A DNA stretch of 64,000 nucleotides from Halobacteriovorax marinus SJ. Lineage in GTDB: Bacteria; Bdellovibrionota; Bacteriovoracia; Bacteriovoracales; Bacteriovoracaceae. Positions within the stretch are counted from its first letter, which is position 1. Each line of letters opens with the position of its first letter. Both the position numbers and the translations under genes were made by a program. Shown here in pieces: positions 8,985 through 18,075 of the stretch. Under the pieces are notes generated by a model. That model was not told the DNA's origin and ran no database searches. It was given only the letters and a program-made list of their open reading frames with translations. The stretch lies in contig NC_016620.1 of NCBI RefSeq assembly GCF_000210915.2, positions 3,224,001-3,288,000 on the forward strand, read 5' to 3'.

Positions 8985-9775
8985 TATTCCAACTCCACCA
9001 TTGATAGTCCTTGGGAGACCCAGAACTTTTTCATTAACTCTCTATTATCATCCAAGAAATAGAAAATAGCCTGATCCCCTACTTTTAAGGTAAACCTTCT
9101 CTCGCCTCTTGAATTTTTCCCATCATACTCAAATGTTCCCTCAGTAAATACTGCATTTGGAATATTGAGATATTGTTCTTGAAAATAAGGATAACCTTCC
9201 CAAATAATGACAACTTTCATTGAACCACTATCTCTTTTAATTGCTTTATCTATAAAGCCTGTCGCTCGAGCACACTCTGTAATTTGAGAAAAATAACAAA
9301 AGATTCCAGTGGAGTTCGGGAAAGAGAAAACCCTCTTTCCTTGCCACTGTCTTTCAGGAGAAGTTAGCTTAACTTCCATCGACTTAGTATTTGGATTAAC
9401 TTCCATTCTAGAGACATACTTCTTGCCTTCAAACCAAACGGAGTATTCAGAAATCTCTGGCCTTAATACTGTAAGAGACTTTTTGAGAGTTCCTAACTTT
9501 GAGATGACAATTAACTTTTCTAGCTCTTTAGATTCACCAGAGACCTTAACTGATTTCTTCACAATAAATTGGTTCTTACTTTTGTTGAAACCCTTTTCTC
9601 TCTCGACAACAAATTTTCCGGCCTTGTCTGAGAGTTGGAATACTTTTTTAACCTTGTCCGTATTTCCAGATCGAACCTCAGATGAGCTTGTAAAGATGTC
9701 AGAAACTCCAATACTTTTAAAATAAGCACAAGAGCTTATAAACATAAGACTTGTTAAAAGAAGTAATTTCCTCAT
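8984..9775 (-). CDS. Putative lipoprotein of unknown function
   Basis: 263 residues. The N-terminus is a lipoprotein signal: a basic start, hydrophobic core LLLLTSLMFISS, then the lipobox-like SSCAYF with Cys at about residue 16. The mature part looks beta-rich and has two internal Cys residues close together (IFCYFSQITECAR). No named family is recognised. The stop overlaps the start of the DppB-like permease, and the possible PilZ gene ends three bases upstream. It could be a periplasmic partner of the permeases, but at 263 residues it is about half the size of a normal DppA-type binding protein and shows no binding-protein signature. Confidence 0.75.
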   Translation of the reverse strand: MRKLLLLTSLMFISSCAYFKSIGVSDIFTSSSEVRSGNTDKVKKVFQLSDKAGKFVVEREKGFNKSKNQFIVKKSVKVSGESKELEKLIVISKLGTLKKSLTVLRPEISEYSVWFEGKKYVSRMEVNPNTKSMEVKLTSPERQWQGKRVFSFPNSTGIFCYFSQITECARATGFIDKAIKRDSGSMKVVIIWEGYPYFQEQYLNIPNAVFTEGTFEYDGKNSRGERRFTLKVGDQAIFYFLDDNRELMKKFWVSQGLSMVELE

Positions 9776-9778
9776 ATT

Positions 9779-10624
9779 TTAATCCGCTAAAAATGATTCT
9801 ATATTTTTATCAACTTCTCTATAAACTCCAGAAGAGTCCATAAATGTAGAAAGATGATTTTTGAAGTCTTCATTTTCTTGAAAATGAACTCCAATTTTCT
9901 TCATCGGTACTTTAGAGGCGCGTGAATTTACGTAATCAACGATGTACACTATATCTTCACACTTAAGAGAATAGGCCTTCTCTTCAAACATCAGAGTGAA
10001 TTCGACTTCACTATGTTCTTCCAAGCTTACAAAGTAACCTGTTTCTCTATTATTTGCACAAAATGAAAGACCATTATTGGAAATATCTAGAATTCTAAAT
10101 CCCATCAATTCAGCTATGGCCTCATCATCACCAACGATACTCTTCAATCTTTCAGAAACAAAAGTATCAATGGCCCCACTAGGTGCTTCGTTAAATTTAT
10201 TCAGAGAAATGATATTGCTATTATTTTCATCAGAATAAACTTTGAAATATGCATAGACTTGATGATGTGGAAAAGTGAGAAGTCTCTCATTCGCTCTTTT
10301 TTCACTCTTAAAGACTTCTTCTCCTAATTCAATACGAATAGATCCATTTTCGTCACTTAGGAGATCACCCTTTGCGAAGTAGTCCACACTATTATATGAA
10401 AAGTTAACGAAGACTCTCTCTGTTAGAGAGTGCGTTTCAATTATAGGGTTAGATATTTCAAGAGATAGAGTCTGATTTTCATACCCTTTTACAAAAGCAA
10501 GAACAGGTTCTTCACCCTTGCTCCAAACTCTAATAGGTCTCTCGCCATTTATAAAGCTAGAGACCTTAGATGAGATTTCTTTTACGTTCAATCCTGTGAA
10601 CTTTTCTTTAGAGCTTTCCGCCAT
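9779..10624 (-). CDS. Possible PilZ-domain protein
   Basis: 281 residues from the ATG at 10622-10624. GAGGT just upstream supports this start over an in-frame GTG nine bases earlier. It is soluble, with no signal peptide. Residues about 100-125 hold EKRANERLLTFP, resembling the RxxxR element that opens PilZ domains. A later beta-rich segment has LDISNNGLSFCANN, resembling the D/NxSxxG half of a PilZ site. If right, it binds cyclic di-GMP in the cytoplasm. The motif match is imperfect and the order suggests two PilZ-like halves, so the call is tentative. It lies 24 bases below mreB and three bases above the lipoprotein gene, so a role in envelope or shape control is plausible. Confidence 0.55.
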   Translation of the reverse strand: MAESSKEKFTGLNVKEISSKVSSFINGERPIRVWSKGEEPVLAFVKGYENQTLSLEISNPIIETHSLTERVFVNFSYNSVDYFAKGDLLSDENGSIRIELGEEVFKSEKRANERLLTFPHHQVYAYFKVYSDENNSNIISLNKFNEAPSGAIDTFVSERLKSIVGDDEAIAELMGFRILDISNNGLSFCANNRETGYFVSLEEHSEVEFTLMFEEKAYSLKCEDIVYIVDYVNSRASKVPMKKIGVHFQENEDFKNHLSTFMDSSGVYREVDKNIESFLAD

Positions 10625-10648
10625 GAAAGCCACCTCGTTAGTTATAGT

Positions 10649-11707
<1,059 letters not shown>

Positions 11708-11710
11708 TTA

Positions 11711-12814
11711 TTACCAATTATAATGTCTAACTTTCTCACCTCTCTCAGCAATATCGGCCATGGCCTCAATTCCGAGTTCGATGTGAATATCTGTATACTT
11801 TTTAAATACTTCTTTAGCAGAGCTCTTTGTTTTGATTCCACCTTTCTTCATAGGGCAATCTGAGATTAAAAGAAGTGCTCCAATATTAACCTTACTTACA
11901 AAACAAGCTGTAAACAGAGCAGCTGTCTCCATTTCAACAGCAAGTACTCTCTCTTCAATTAGGTTTTGCTTGAACCTGTCATCAAATTCCCAAAACCTAA
12001 AATCTGTAGAGTGAATTGTTCCCGTTCTATAGTCATGCCCATGCTCGACTAAAATTTGAGAAACAAACTTCTGAACTTTGAAAGTTGGAAGCGCTGGAAC
12101 TTGAGGTGGTAAGAAGTGATCCGAAACACCTTCTGCTCTAATTGAAGCAATAGGAAGAACGAAGTCTCCAACCTTCAATGAAGGATGTACTGAACCGGCC
12201 AGTCCTAGAAATAAAACGGCCTTTGGATTGACGACAGAAACGAGTTCCCCAATCAATGCGGCCATTGCAGAACCTACTCCGAATTCAATAATCGTAACTT
12301 GTGCTTTCTTTGAAGAAGATGCTTTAAAGGCTGAACCCTTCGTGTAAATAGCATCGTCTAAAAGTACGTTGAATCTCTCAATATAATAGTGAAAGTTCGT
12401 TAAAATTATCTGTTGTTGGAAGTCTTTAATGTCGTGACCAGTATACCTTTCGAGCATATCAATCGCGATTTTTTCCTTCTCTTTATTCCAGTGAATTCTT
12501 CTCGCTCTAAGACGAGCTTTCTTTTCTTCAACAGAATTAACCTGTCTCTTAGTTGATAATCTAACAAGTGAATATGGGTCTACTGATGCAGCCAACTCAC
12601 TACTAGGAGTTGATTTAACTTTCAGTGTGCTTGCTTTCTTTGTTTTCTTTAACTTTGCAGTGACAGAACTCTGCGCTGAAGACTTTGCTGAAGATTTTTT
12701 CTTAGAAGCCTTTTTTGAAGAAGTCTTAGCAGCCTTTTTCTTAGTAACCTTAGTCTTCTTTTTTGAAGTCGATGACTTTGAGGTTTTCTTCGCTGTCTTT
12801 CCCTTGACGGCCAT
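11711..12814 (-). CDS. AMP nucleosidase-like phosphorylase-superfamily protein with H1-like tail
   Basis: 367 residues. Residues 1 to about 70 are almost only Lys, Ser, Ala and Thr, like a histone H1 or AlgP tail. The rest is a nucleoside phosphorylase-fold domain: FGVGSAMAALIGE, LFLGLAGSVHPSLKVGDFVLP, RTGTIHSTDFRFWE and the base/ribose-site AVEMETAALFTAC. The order and length fit the Amn-type AMP nucleosidases (AMP to adenine and ribose 5-phosphate) better than PNP or MTAN. It is cytoplasmic, and the basic tail could bind DNA, RNA or acidic surfaces. It leads the mreB operon. An AAGGA lies 11 bases before the ATG. The enzyme call is fairly good; the tail function is unknown. Confidence 0.82.
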   Translation of the reverse strand: MAVKGKTAKKTSKSSTSKKKTKVTKKKAAKTSSKKASKKKSSAKSSAQSSVTAKLKKTKKASTLKVKSTPSSELAASVDPYSLVRLSTKRQVNSVEEKKARLRARRIHWNKEKEKIAIDMLERYTGHDIKDFQQQIILTNFHYYIERFNVLLDDAIYTKGSAFKASSSKKAQVTIIEFGVGSAMAALIGELVSVVNPKAVLFLGLAGSVHPSLKVGDFVLPIASIRAEGVSDHFLPPQVPALPTFKVQKFVSQILVEHGHDYRTGTIHSTDFRFWEFDDRFKQNLIEERVLAVEMETAALFTACFVSKVNIGALLLISDCPMKKGGIKTKSSAKEVFKKYTDIHIELGIEAMADIAERGEKVRHYNW

Positions 12815-12854
12815 AGTCGTAAAATCCTTTTTAAATAAAAAAATACAATAATAA

Positions 12855-12884
12855 AATGTACCACTTGGCCCTTTTTATTGACAA
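12855..12884 (-). promoter_or_regulatory. Sigma-70-type promoter for the amn-like/mreB operon
   Basis: On the minus strand TTGTCA (12879-12884) and TACATT (12855-12860) are separated by 18 bases. They lie about 40 bases upstream of the amn-like ATG. Each hexamer departs from consensus by one or two bases. No other good pair is seen in this 229-base gap on that strand. Confidence 0.5.
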
Positions 12885-12971
12885 CACCTAAGTGACTAAA
12901 ATCCCCATAAAAGCAAATAATATTGCCATTGATGCACAGCAACCCCGCATACGACAGGATTGAATTTTTCC

Positions 12972-13000
12972 TTGTCAGAGTGGGTCATTTTTCTTAGTAT
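12972..13000 (+). promoter_or_regulatory. Sigma-70-type promoter for the 34-residue basic protein
   Basis: TTGTCA (12972-12977) and TAGTAT (12995-13000) are 17 bases apart, ending 43 bases before the ATG of the small gene. Together with the terminator directly behind that gene this defines a one-gene transcript of about 160 bases. Confidence 0.6.
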
Positions 13001-13043
13001 GGGAAAACTTAAATTAACTTAACACGTAGCAAAAGGATATCTC

Positions 13044-13148
13044 ATGGGAATGGGTAGAAAAAGAACAGTAACAAAAATGAAGCAAAGAAAAGGTCAAGCT
13101 AAGAAAAAAGCTAGAATCTTAAAAAGAATCCAAGCTGGAAAAAAGTAA
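13044..13148 (+). CDS. Small very basic protein, 34 residues
   Basis: The frame begins MGMGRKRTVTKMKQRKG and ends KRIQAGKK, with about 15 Lys/Arg in 34 residues and no acidic residue. AAAGGA lies 9 bases before the ATG, a good ribosome site. It has its own promoter (12972-13000), and a perfect hairpin terminator begins inside its last codons. The composition is that of an RNA-binding ribosomal extra such as Thx or the bS22/mS38-like peptides, but I cannot match it securely to either. A ribosome- or nucleic-acid-associated role is inference. The compact promoter-gene-terminator unit argues strongly that it is expressed. Confidence 0.75.
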   Translation: MGMGRKRTVTKMKQRKGQAKKKARILKRIQAGKK

Positions 13149-13168
13149 GGCCTACACGCCTTACTTTT
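13141..13168. terminator. Bidirectional terminator
   Basis: The 11-base arms 13141-13151 and 13158-13168 are perfectly complementary around a 6-base loop, with A-rich and T-rich flanks on opposite sides. The stem spans the last codons of the small basic gene and the stop codon of the convergent HprK-like gene, so it can end both transcripts. Confidence 0.85.
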
Positions 13169-14213
13169 CTTTAAAATAATCATAGAGAAACTTGGCATTC
13201 TGCTCTGGTTGCTCACTCATTTCAAAAATATAAAAATCACTTTTCCACAAAACTTTAAACACTGCTCTCATTCTTAATATGGCTATTTTTGTCTTTACAA
13301 AAAAGTCCACAATACCTTTTTCCCAAAAGTACTCAAAAATCATTGGAAGCCCAATTCCTATAAGTAAATGAATACTAAGATAGTAATACTTTTGAAAAAT
13401 ATTAGCTTTAGAGAGATTTACTCTTCCCCCACTTCTCTTACCCTGAATAAGAGTTTGAGATTTAGAGCCTATCGTTTTCGCTACTTCATTTTCAATTCCA
13501 TCGAGACAAATCAAATCTTTCTGACCGAACTCTTGCCTTCTGATTGAATAGATATTCTCTTCTCTATTTTTAATTTTCTTAAGGATACCTGGATATGCTC
13601 CCAGCCTATTTGGAAACGGGTGCACTAGGCCATCCTTATCGACAATAGGAGTATCGTCAGAGATCAGCTTTACATCACTATAGTTTAATAGGTTGGAAAG
13701 CAGTGTACTCTTACCACCCCCCATCTCCATCATGAAGAGAATATTCTTCTCATCTAGCTGAAAGCCCATTGCATGAATTCGGTGCAATCCCATCAAATCC
13801 ATCTCTTTACCAATTCTTGAGAGAATTATCAGATAAGTTAATTCGTGTAGTAAATCTGCATCCAAAGTGAAGATCTTTGCAGATTCACTTCCATAGTCAA
13901 AAATGGTCAGTGCTTTCTTTGAGTAATCATTATACCGAACTCTTCCAACATCATAGGTTGTAGAATACTTTCTTTTAAAAGTTGGCTTTATCTTAGGTAG
14001 CTCTTCTAAAGGAGGTGAGGATTTTGAGACCTCAATAGATAAAAATACTTCGTCTTCATTAAAGCTAGATTTGAAGTATGAAAAATCCTTAACGATCTTC
14101 CCTAATGTCTCAGAGCAATTAGTTCGCACAATAACATTGAGACCAAAGAAATTAAATTTTTCACTAAAATCAAGCAACATATGTTTATAATAAGTCAAAA
14201 CAACATTTAGCAA
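13161..14213 (-). CDS. HprK-like P-loop protein
   Basis: 350 residues. A beta-rich N-terminal half precedes a Walker A-like MEMGGGKSTLLSNLL at about 190-205, then LISDDTPIVDKDG, as in the phosphate-binding core of HPr kinase-like proteins. A C-terminal part has a hydrophobic segment near 290-305. HprK-related proteins of this kind occur in surface-polysaccharide and peptide-modification loci, where the substrate is generally unknown. The gene is divergent from a glycosyltransferase only nine bases away, so the true start may be the ATG 11 codons in (MLLDFSEK). Neither start has a clear ribosome site. I am confident of the P-loop, less so of kinase activity. Confidence 0.7.
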   Translation of the reverse strand: MLNVVLTYYKHMLLDFSEKFNFFGLNVIVRTNCSETLGKIVKDFSYFKSSFNEDEVFLSIEVSKSSPPLEELPKIKPTFKRKYSTTYDVGRVRYNDYSKKALTIFDYGSESAKIFTLDADLLHELTYLIILSRIGKEMDLMGLHRIHAMGFQLDEKNILFMMEMGGGKSTLLSNLLNYSDVKLISDDTPIVDKDGLVHPFPNRLGAYPGILKKIKNREENIYSIRRQEFGQKDLICLDGIENEVAKTIGSKSQTLIQGKRSGGRVNLSKANIFQKYYYLSIHLLIGIGLPMIFEYFWEKGIVDFFVKTKIAILRMRAVFKVLWKSDFYIFEMSEQPEQNAKFLYDYFKEK

Positions 14214-14222
14214 AAGTTTATT

Positions 14223-15182
14223 ATGAAGTATTCAATTGTCATTGTAACTTATGAAAGATTAGAGCTTCTTCAGAAATGTATTTCTGAGATCAGGTCCCAA
14301 TCTCCTAACACTCCTATTTATGTTGGCATAAATGGTTCCGATTCAAAGAGCGCTCAATACTTACAAAATATTCCTCAGGTAACATGCAAATCATTTAATA
14401 AGAGAACTCCTGGAGAAGTCAGAAACGCTCTTATTCAATTAGTTGAAACACCTTGGATATGTTTCTTAGACGATGACGTTATTGTTAGTGAATCTTACTT
14501 TCAAAAGGCAGAATCTATACTTGAGATGAAATCTCTAGAGATATTCGGTGGACCAGATACTTCCTATCCAAACGAGGAAAGCACAGAGACGGCAATATCT
14601 CTAGCGCTCACTTCTCCCTTGGCCACTGCACATTCAAAAAAGCGCCATACGGTAAGTAACGACTTTAATCCAAACGCAAAGGAGCAAGACTTTATCCTTT
14701 GTAACCTATGGATGAAAACTTCAATCTTTCACAAAGAAAATAATTCATTTGATGAGCGTTTTTTTAGAAACGAGGAGAATGTTCTCTTAAATAAATTATT
14801 GAGTTCAGGAAAGACTGCTCACTACTATGGTGACCTTTTCGTACATCACAAGAGAAAGAGCAATTTAATTTCTATGAGTTTAACAGTAATGAAGAGTGCT
14901 AATTTTAGAGCGAAATCATTTCTTTTATTTCCAGAAAGCTTTCAGCCTATATATCTCGTTCCAAGCCTCTCATTTCTTTTTCTAATTTACTCAGCATTTT
15001 ATCCAAATCTCATTGCCCTATTAGCAATTAGTACTTATATCTCTTGTCTTTTATATTTTAGTTGGAAAATTTGTAAGGACAGCTCAAGAATGAATTTATT
15101 TTTTCAAGTTGTACTTGTTCAAATCATTATCAACTTGAGCTATGGGATAGGTTTTATCTCACCACCTAAGTCTACAAAGTAG
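14223..15182 (+). CDS. Glycosyltransferase family 2, membrane-associated
   Basis: 319 residues. The N-terminal GT-A fold begins MKYSIVIVTYERLELL, and the metal-binding motif appears as WICFLDDDVIVSE at about residues 78-90. A later NEENVLLNKLL segment fits the family-2 acceptor region. Two or three hydrophobic helices fill about 235-310 and should anchor it at the inner membrane. Family-2 enzymes transfer sugars from nucleotide donors in surface glycan synthesis; donor and acceptor cannot be read here. It is divergent from the HprK-like gene, and its 3' end overlaps the convergent lipoprotein gene by 11 bases. Confidence 0.9.
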   Translation: MKYSIVIVTYERLELLQKCISEIRSQSPNTPIYVGINGSDSKSAQYLQNIPQVTCKSFNKRTPGEVRNALIQLVETPWICFLDDDVIVSESYFQKAESILEMKSLEIFGGPDTSYPNEESTETAISLALTSPLATAHSKKRHTVSNDFNPNAKEQDFILCNLWMKTSIFHKENNSFDERFFRNEENVLLNKLLSSGKTAHYYGDLFVHHKRKSNLISMSLTVMKSANFRAKSFLLFPESFQPIYLVPSLSFLFLIYSAFYPNLIALLAISTYISCLLYFSWKICKDSSRMNLFFQVVLVQIIINLSYGIGFISPPKSTK

Positions 15183-17151
15183 ACTTAGGCTCTTCATTAT
15201 TTTGTAAAATTACGTCTTCTATTTTTCCTCTTCTTAACTTTAGAGGAACCATTGTCTTAATCCAAACACCATCGTTTAATGTCCATTTACCAGTGATCCC
15301 AGAGAGGTTTTCTTTATTTCTAATTAACATCTCAAGCTCATCGCGCGTACCAGGAGAAGTTTCAGATAAAACGCTGCTTATGACTTTGAATGCATCATAG
15401 GCCCTAATCTCAATTAGTCTTGGTCTAACTTTATAACGATCAATAAATTTATTAATAAATGTATTATCTTTTATACTAAAGTCATCACCAACAAAGTATA
15501 GAGAACCTAGTTTATGACTCTCCTTACTCATTGAAGTTGAACGCCAACTAGGGCCACCAATAATATTCAAATTAAAGGCGTCATAGTAAGTAAATGAAGG
15601 GATTAACTGAAGTGCTTCATTTGGAAAAGCTGGAACGAAAACCCAGTCAAAATCAATGATCGGCTTTAGGTTCTGTATTCTTCGCATCGAGTGATTCTTC
15701 TCTAGCGCATGAATATCTTCCATTATTGCAAGCTCTTCTTCCCTCTCTCTCTTATACTTTAGGCCTAAGAGCTTTTGGATCGTTTCTCTATGATCTGTCT
15801 TACTCTTGTCATAAGTCTTAACTCCAGTAACCTTAACATCGTGTATCTTAGCTTTTCTCCAAAATTCATCAACGTAAGCTCTCCCTCTATCCGAGTCAGG
15901 ATAAATGACAGCGGCCTTCTTTCCAAAGTGAGCTAACATTTTCGGTGAAAATAAATTATCAACTAACGATTCTACCGAACCAGGAATCTCTAAAAGAAGG
16001 TGGTTTTTTTCTTCCTTTGGGAGGTAGATCTGAGAAAGAGAAATGAAGAAAACACCGTGCTTTCTCGCTTCTAAATACTCTTTCGTTGCTTCAGATGAAA
16101 AAAGTCCACCTATAATTACCGATACATAATTCTTCTCTACCAACTCTTTCACACGGTAGGCACCAACAACTCCACTCCCCTCACTATCTTTAACAAAGAT
16201 TTCAAATGGAGGTTTACCTTCAAACTTATTATTTAATTCTCTAATTCCATTATCAATTCCAATAAGCGCTCTTTTACCGAACTCGACCTTATCGCCACTG
16301 CGAGGAAGGATGACACCTATTGAATGAGGATTCATTTTTGTAAAATTATCTAAACGAAATTTAAAATTTGTAACGAGTAGTGATATTTCTTGAAATTTAT
16401 TATAACGGTCATCCACCCACTCTAGGAGGTCTTTTGCCTCGTCCTTCTTTCCCTTATAGTAAAGTTTCTCAGCCTCTAAGTAGCCAAGGTAACCTACGAC
16501 CAAAAATGGCTCATCTTCAAATTCCTGAAGAAGTCTGCGCTTTTGATTCTCTTCTAATTGAAAAAACGATCCCATTAACTTTTCATACATTGGCTCTGAT
16601 TTAAGAGCACTGAGAGAATCAATAGAAGAAAGGAACCAAATAAGAGATCTCATTGCACTAGAAGGTTTCTCTAATTCATTTGCAATACTATAATTTAATT
16701 TATGAAACTTCTTTGCTTCCTGAGTATCAAGGCTTCTAAAGTCTGTAATAGAGAGAGTTGAGAAGGCGCGATCTAAATATCCCATCTTATAATGAGAGCT
16801 TGCTAAGTTTAAGTGAATTTGAGCAGTCAGATTTTTATCAAGCCTAGACGAAGAAAGTGCTAAGCCAAAATTGTAGATGGCCTGCTCATAATTCTTTTCA
16901 CCAAAATTTATTACACCTATAAGGTTTCTTCTAAGTGCCTTCTCTGTTGGCAACAAAGTTTCAGTTTGATAGCCCTGGAGTTTTTTTAATGCTATTTCAG
17001 ATTGACCCTTTTTATAGTCCTCTTTTACAGCATTTATAAACGTAAGAAATTTCTCAGTATAAAGATCACTTGGATCACTTCCAGAGAGTAGAGATATGCC
17101 CGAGCATGAGCAAAGAACAATTAGTGCTACTATAGATATTATTTTCTTCAT
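15172..17151 (-). CDS. LpoA/LppC-like lipoprotein (TPR plus type-I periplasmic binding fold)
   Basis: 659 residues. The lipoprotein signal (IVALIVLCSCSG, Cys near 16) places it in the outer or inner membrane facing the periplasm. Residues about 30-260 are helical TPR-like repeats (GVINFGEKNYEQAIYNFGLA, HLNLASSHYKMGYLDRAF). From about 275 a type-I periplasmic binding fold starts with IGVILPRSGDKVEFGKRAL and runs to the end. This is the LpoA/LppC layout. LpoA activates a class A penicillin-binding protein; other members bind amino acids for ABC uptake. Absence of transport genes nearby favours the former. The overall architecture is clear, the partner is not. Confidence 0.8.
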   Translation of the reverse strand: MKKIISIVALIVLCSCSGISLLSGSDPSDLYTEKFLTFINAVKEDYKKGQSEIALKKLQGYQTETLLPTEKALRRNLIGVINFGEKNYEQAIYNFGLALSSSRLDKNLTAQIHLNLASSHYKMGYLDRAFSTLSITDFRSLDTQEAKKFHKLNYSIANELEKPSSAMRSLIWFLSSIDSLSALKSEPMYEKLMGSFFQLEENQKRRLLQEFEDEPFLVVGYLGYLEAEKLYYKGKKDEAKDLLEWVDDRYNKFQEISLLVTNFKFRLDNFTKMNPHSIGVILPRSGDKVEFGKRALIGIDNGIRELNNKFEGKPPFEIFVKDSEGSGVVGAYRVKELVEKNYVSVIIGGLFSSEATKEYLEARKHGVFFISLSQIYLPKEEKNHLLLEIPGSVESLVDNLFSPKMLAHFGKKAAVIYPDSDRGRAYVDEFWRKAKIHDVKVTGVKTYDKSKTDHRETIQKLLGLKYKREREEELAIMEDIHALEKNHSMRRIQNLKPIIDFDWVFVPAFPNEALQLIPSFTYYDAFNLNIIGGPSWRSTSMSKESHKLGSLYFVGDDFSIKDNTFINKFIDRYKVRPRLIEIRAYDAFKVISSVLSETSPGTRDELEMLIRNKENLSGITGKWTLNDGVWIKTMVPLKLRRGKIEDVILQNNEEPKSTL

Positions 17152-17330
17152 ATTAATTCTCTTTTAATCCGTTAAAAGTCGCAATAATTGTACGATAGGA
17201 GAATTCAAAGAGCTAGGGCGTTTTTAAATAACGCAAGAAGTAAAAGTAAAATACGTATCCCATTAATATTTATACGTAATTTTTACTACACTTACTATTC
17301 AATTAGGCCAATTATGGCTACTTATGGACC

Positions 17331-18026
17331 ATGAAAAAAGCTCTCATTCTCTTACTATTGTCTTTAAACTCATACTCATCGGTAACTCACGAGCAATTTC
17401 TTCAACTCAAAGAAGCTCTTTTTCTTACCTTTGAAGATTTAAAACCTTTTGAACAAGATATACTTACAATTAATACGACAGCTAATGGTCTACCTGACAA
17501 CTACTGGTGGAACCTAGATATGGTCCATGCCTCATATACAAGAATTGATAATCAACATAATATTTTTCTATTTGGTGGATTTGCAAGACTTGAGAAGATG
17601 ACTCTTGATGGACTTGCTGTAACAGCTTGTCATGAAATAGGTCACGGGATTGGTGGCGCTCCTTATAAATCAACTGGCTCTTCAATGGAGGGACAGGCCG
17701 ATTACTTTGCAACTAAAGTTTGTCTCCCAAATGTATTTAAGCATCTCCCTCAAACAAGTGAGATAAGAGTTACAGAATTTAATCACAAGTACTGTGAGCA
17801 ATCTGAAGACCAAACTTACTGCTTAAGAGCACTCAATGCTCTTGAAAGCGATATTCATTTCTATGAGACCCTGGGCGATATTGTTCACTTTCACACTCCT
17901 TCAGAAGAAGTAGCAACTCAGTTAAATGATCATCCCACTTTTTATCCAAGCTCACAGTGCAGGCTTGATACATCTCTAGCAGGCGTACTCAAAGAACCTA
18001 GACCAATATGCTGGTATCCTCTATAA
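17331..18026 (+). CDS. Secreted HEXXH zinc-metallopeptidase-like protein
   Basis: 231 residues with a signal peptide (KKALILLLLSLNSYSS). The zinc site HEIGHGIGG is near residue 102, followed about 15 residues later by EGQADYFATKVCL, which matches the gluzincin third ligand ExxxD as in M48 peptidases. Six or more Cys in the C-terminal half suggest disulfides and an extracytoplasmic location. M48 proteins are usually membrane-bound and longer, so this is a compact secreted relative or an unnamed family. It stands alone between divergent lipoprotein and convergent dnaJ genes. The substrate is unknown; degradation of envelope or prey protein is possible. Confidence 0.72.
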   Translation: MKKALILLLLSLNSYSSVTHEQFLQLKEALFLTFEDLKPFEQDILTINTTANGLPDNYWWNLDMVHASYTRIDNQHNIFLFGGFARLEKMTLDGLAVTACHEIGHGIGGAPYKSTGSSMEGQADYFATKVCLPNVFKHLPQTSEIRVTEFNHKYCEQSEDQTYCLRALNALESDIHFYETLGDIVHFHTPSEEVATQLNDHPTFYPSSQCRLDTSLAGVLKEPRPICWYPL

Positions 18027-18053
18027 AAAATCGTTTTGTTATATAAGAAAAAA

Positions 18054-18073
18054 CAAGGCCACTCAGGGCCTTG
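18054..18073. terminator. Bidirectional terminator behind dnaJ and the peptidase gene
   Basis: The arms 18054-18060 and 18067-18073 are complementary 7-mers around a 6-base loop. On the minus strand the stem is followed by TTTTTTCTT, a good dnaJ terminator; on the plus strand by CTTTATT. Confidence 0.85.
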
Positions 18074-18075
18074 CT

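Noticed and set aside
12627-12942. Phe-rich plus-strand and Arg/Leu-rich minus-strand frames near the amn-like start
   Set aside because: Both are other-frame readings of the Lys/Ser repeat tail; the repetitive codons keep all frames open.
17220-17280. Two TACGTA palindromes upstream of the secreted peptidase
   Set aside because: Each is only six bases and A/T-rich; too little to call an operator.
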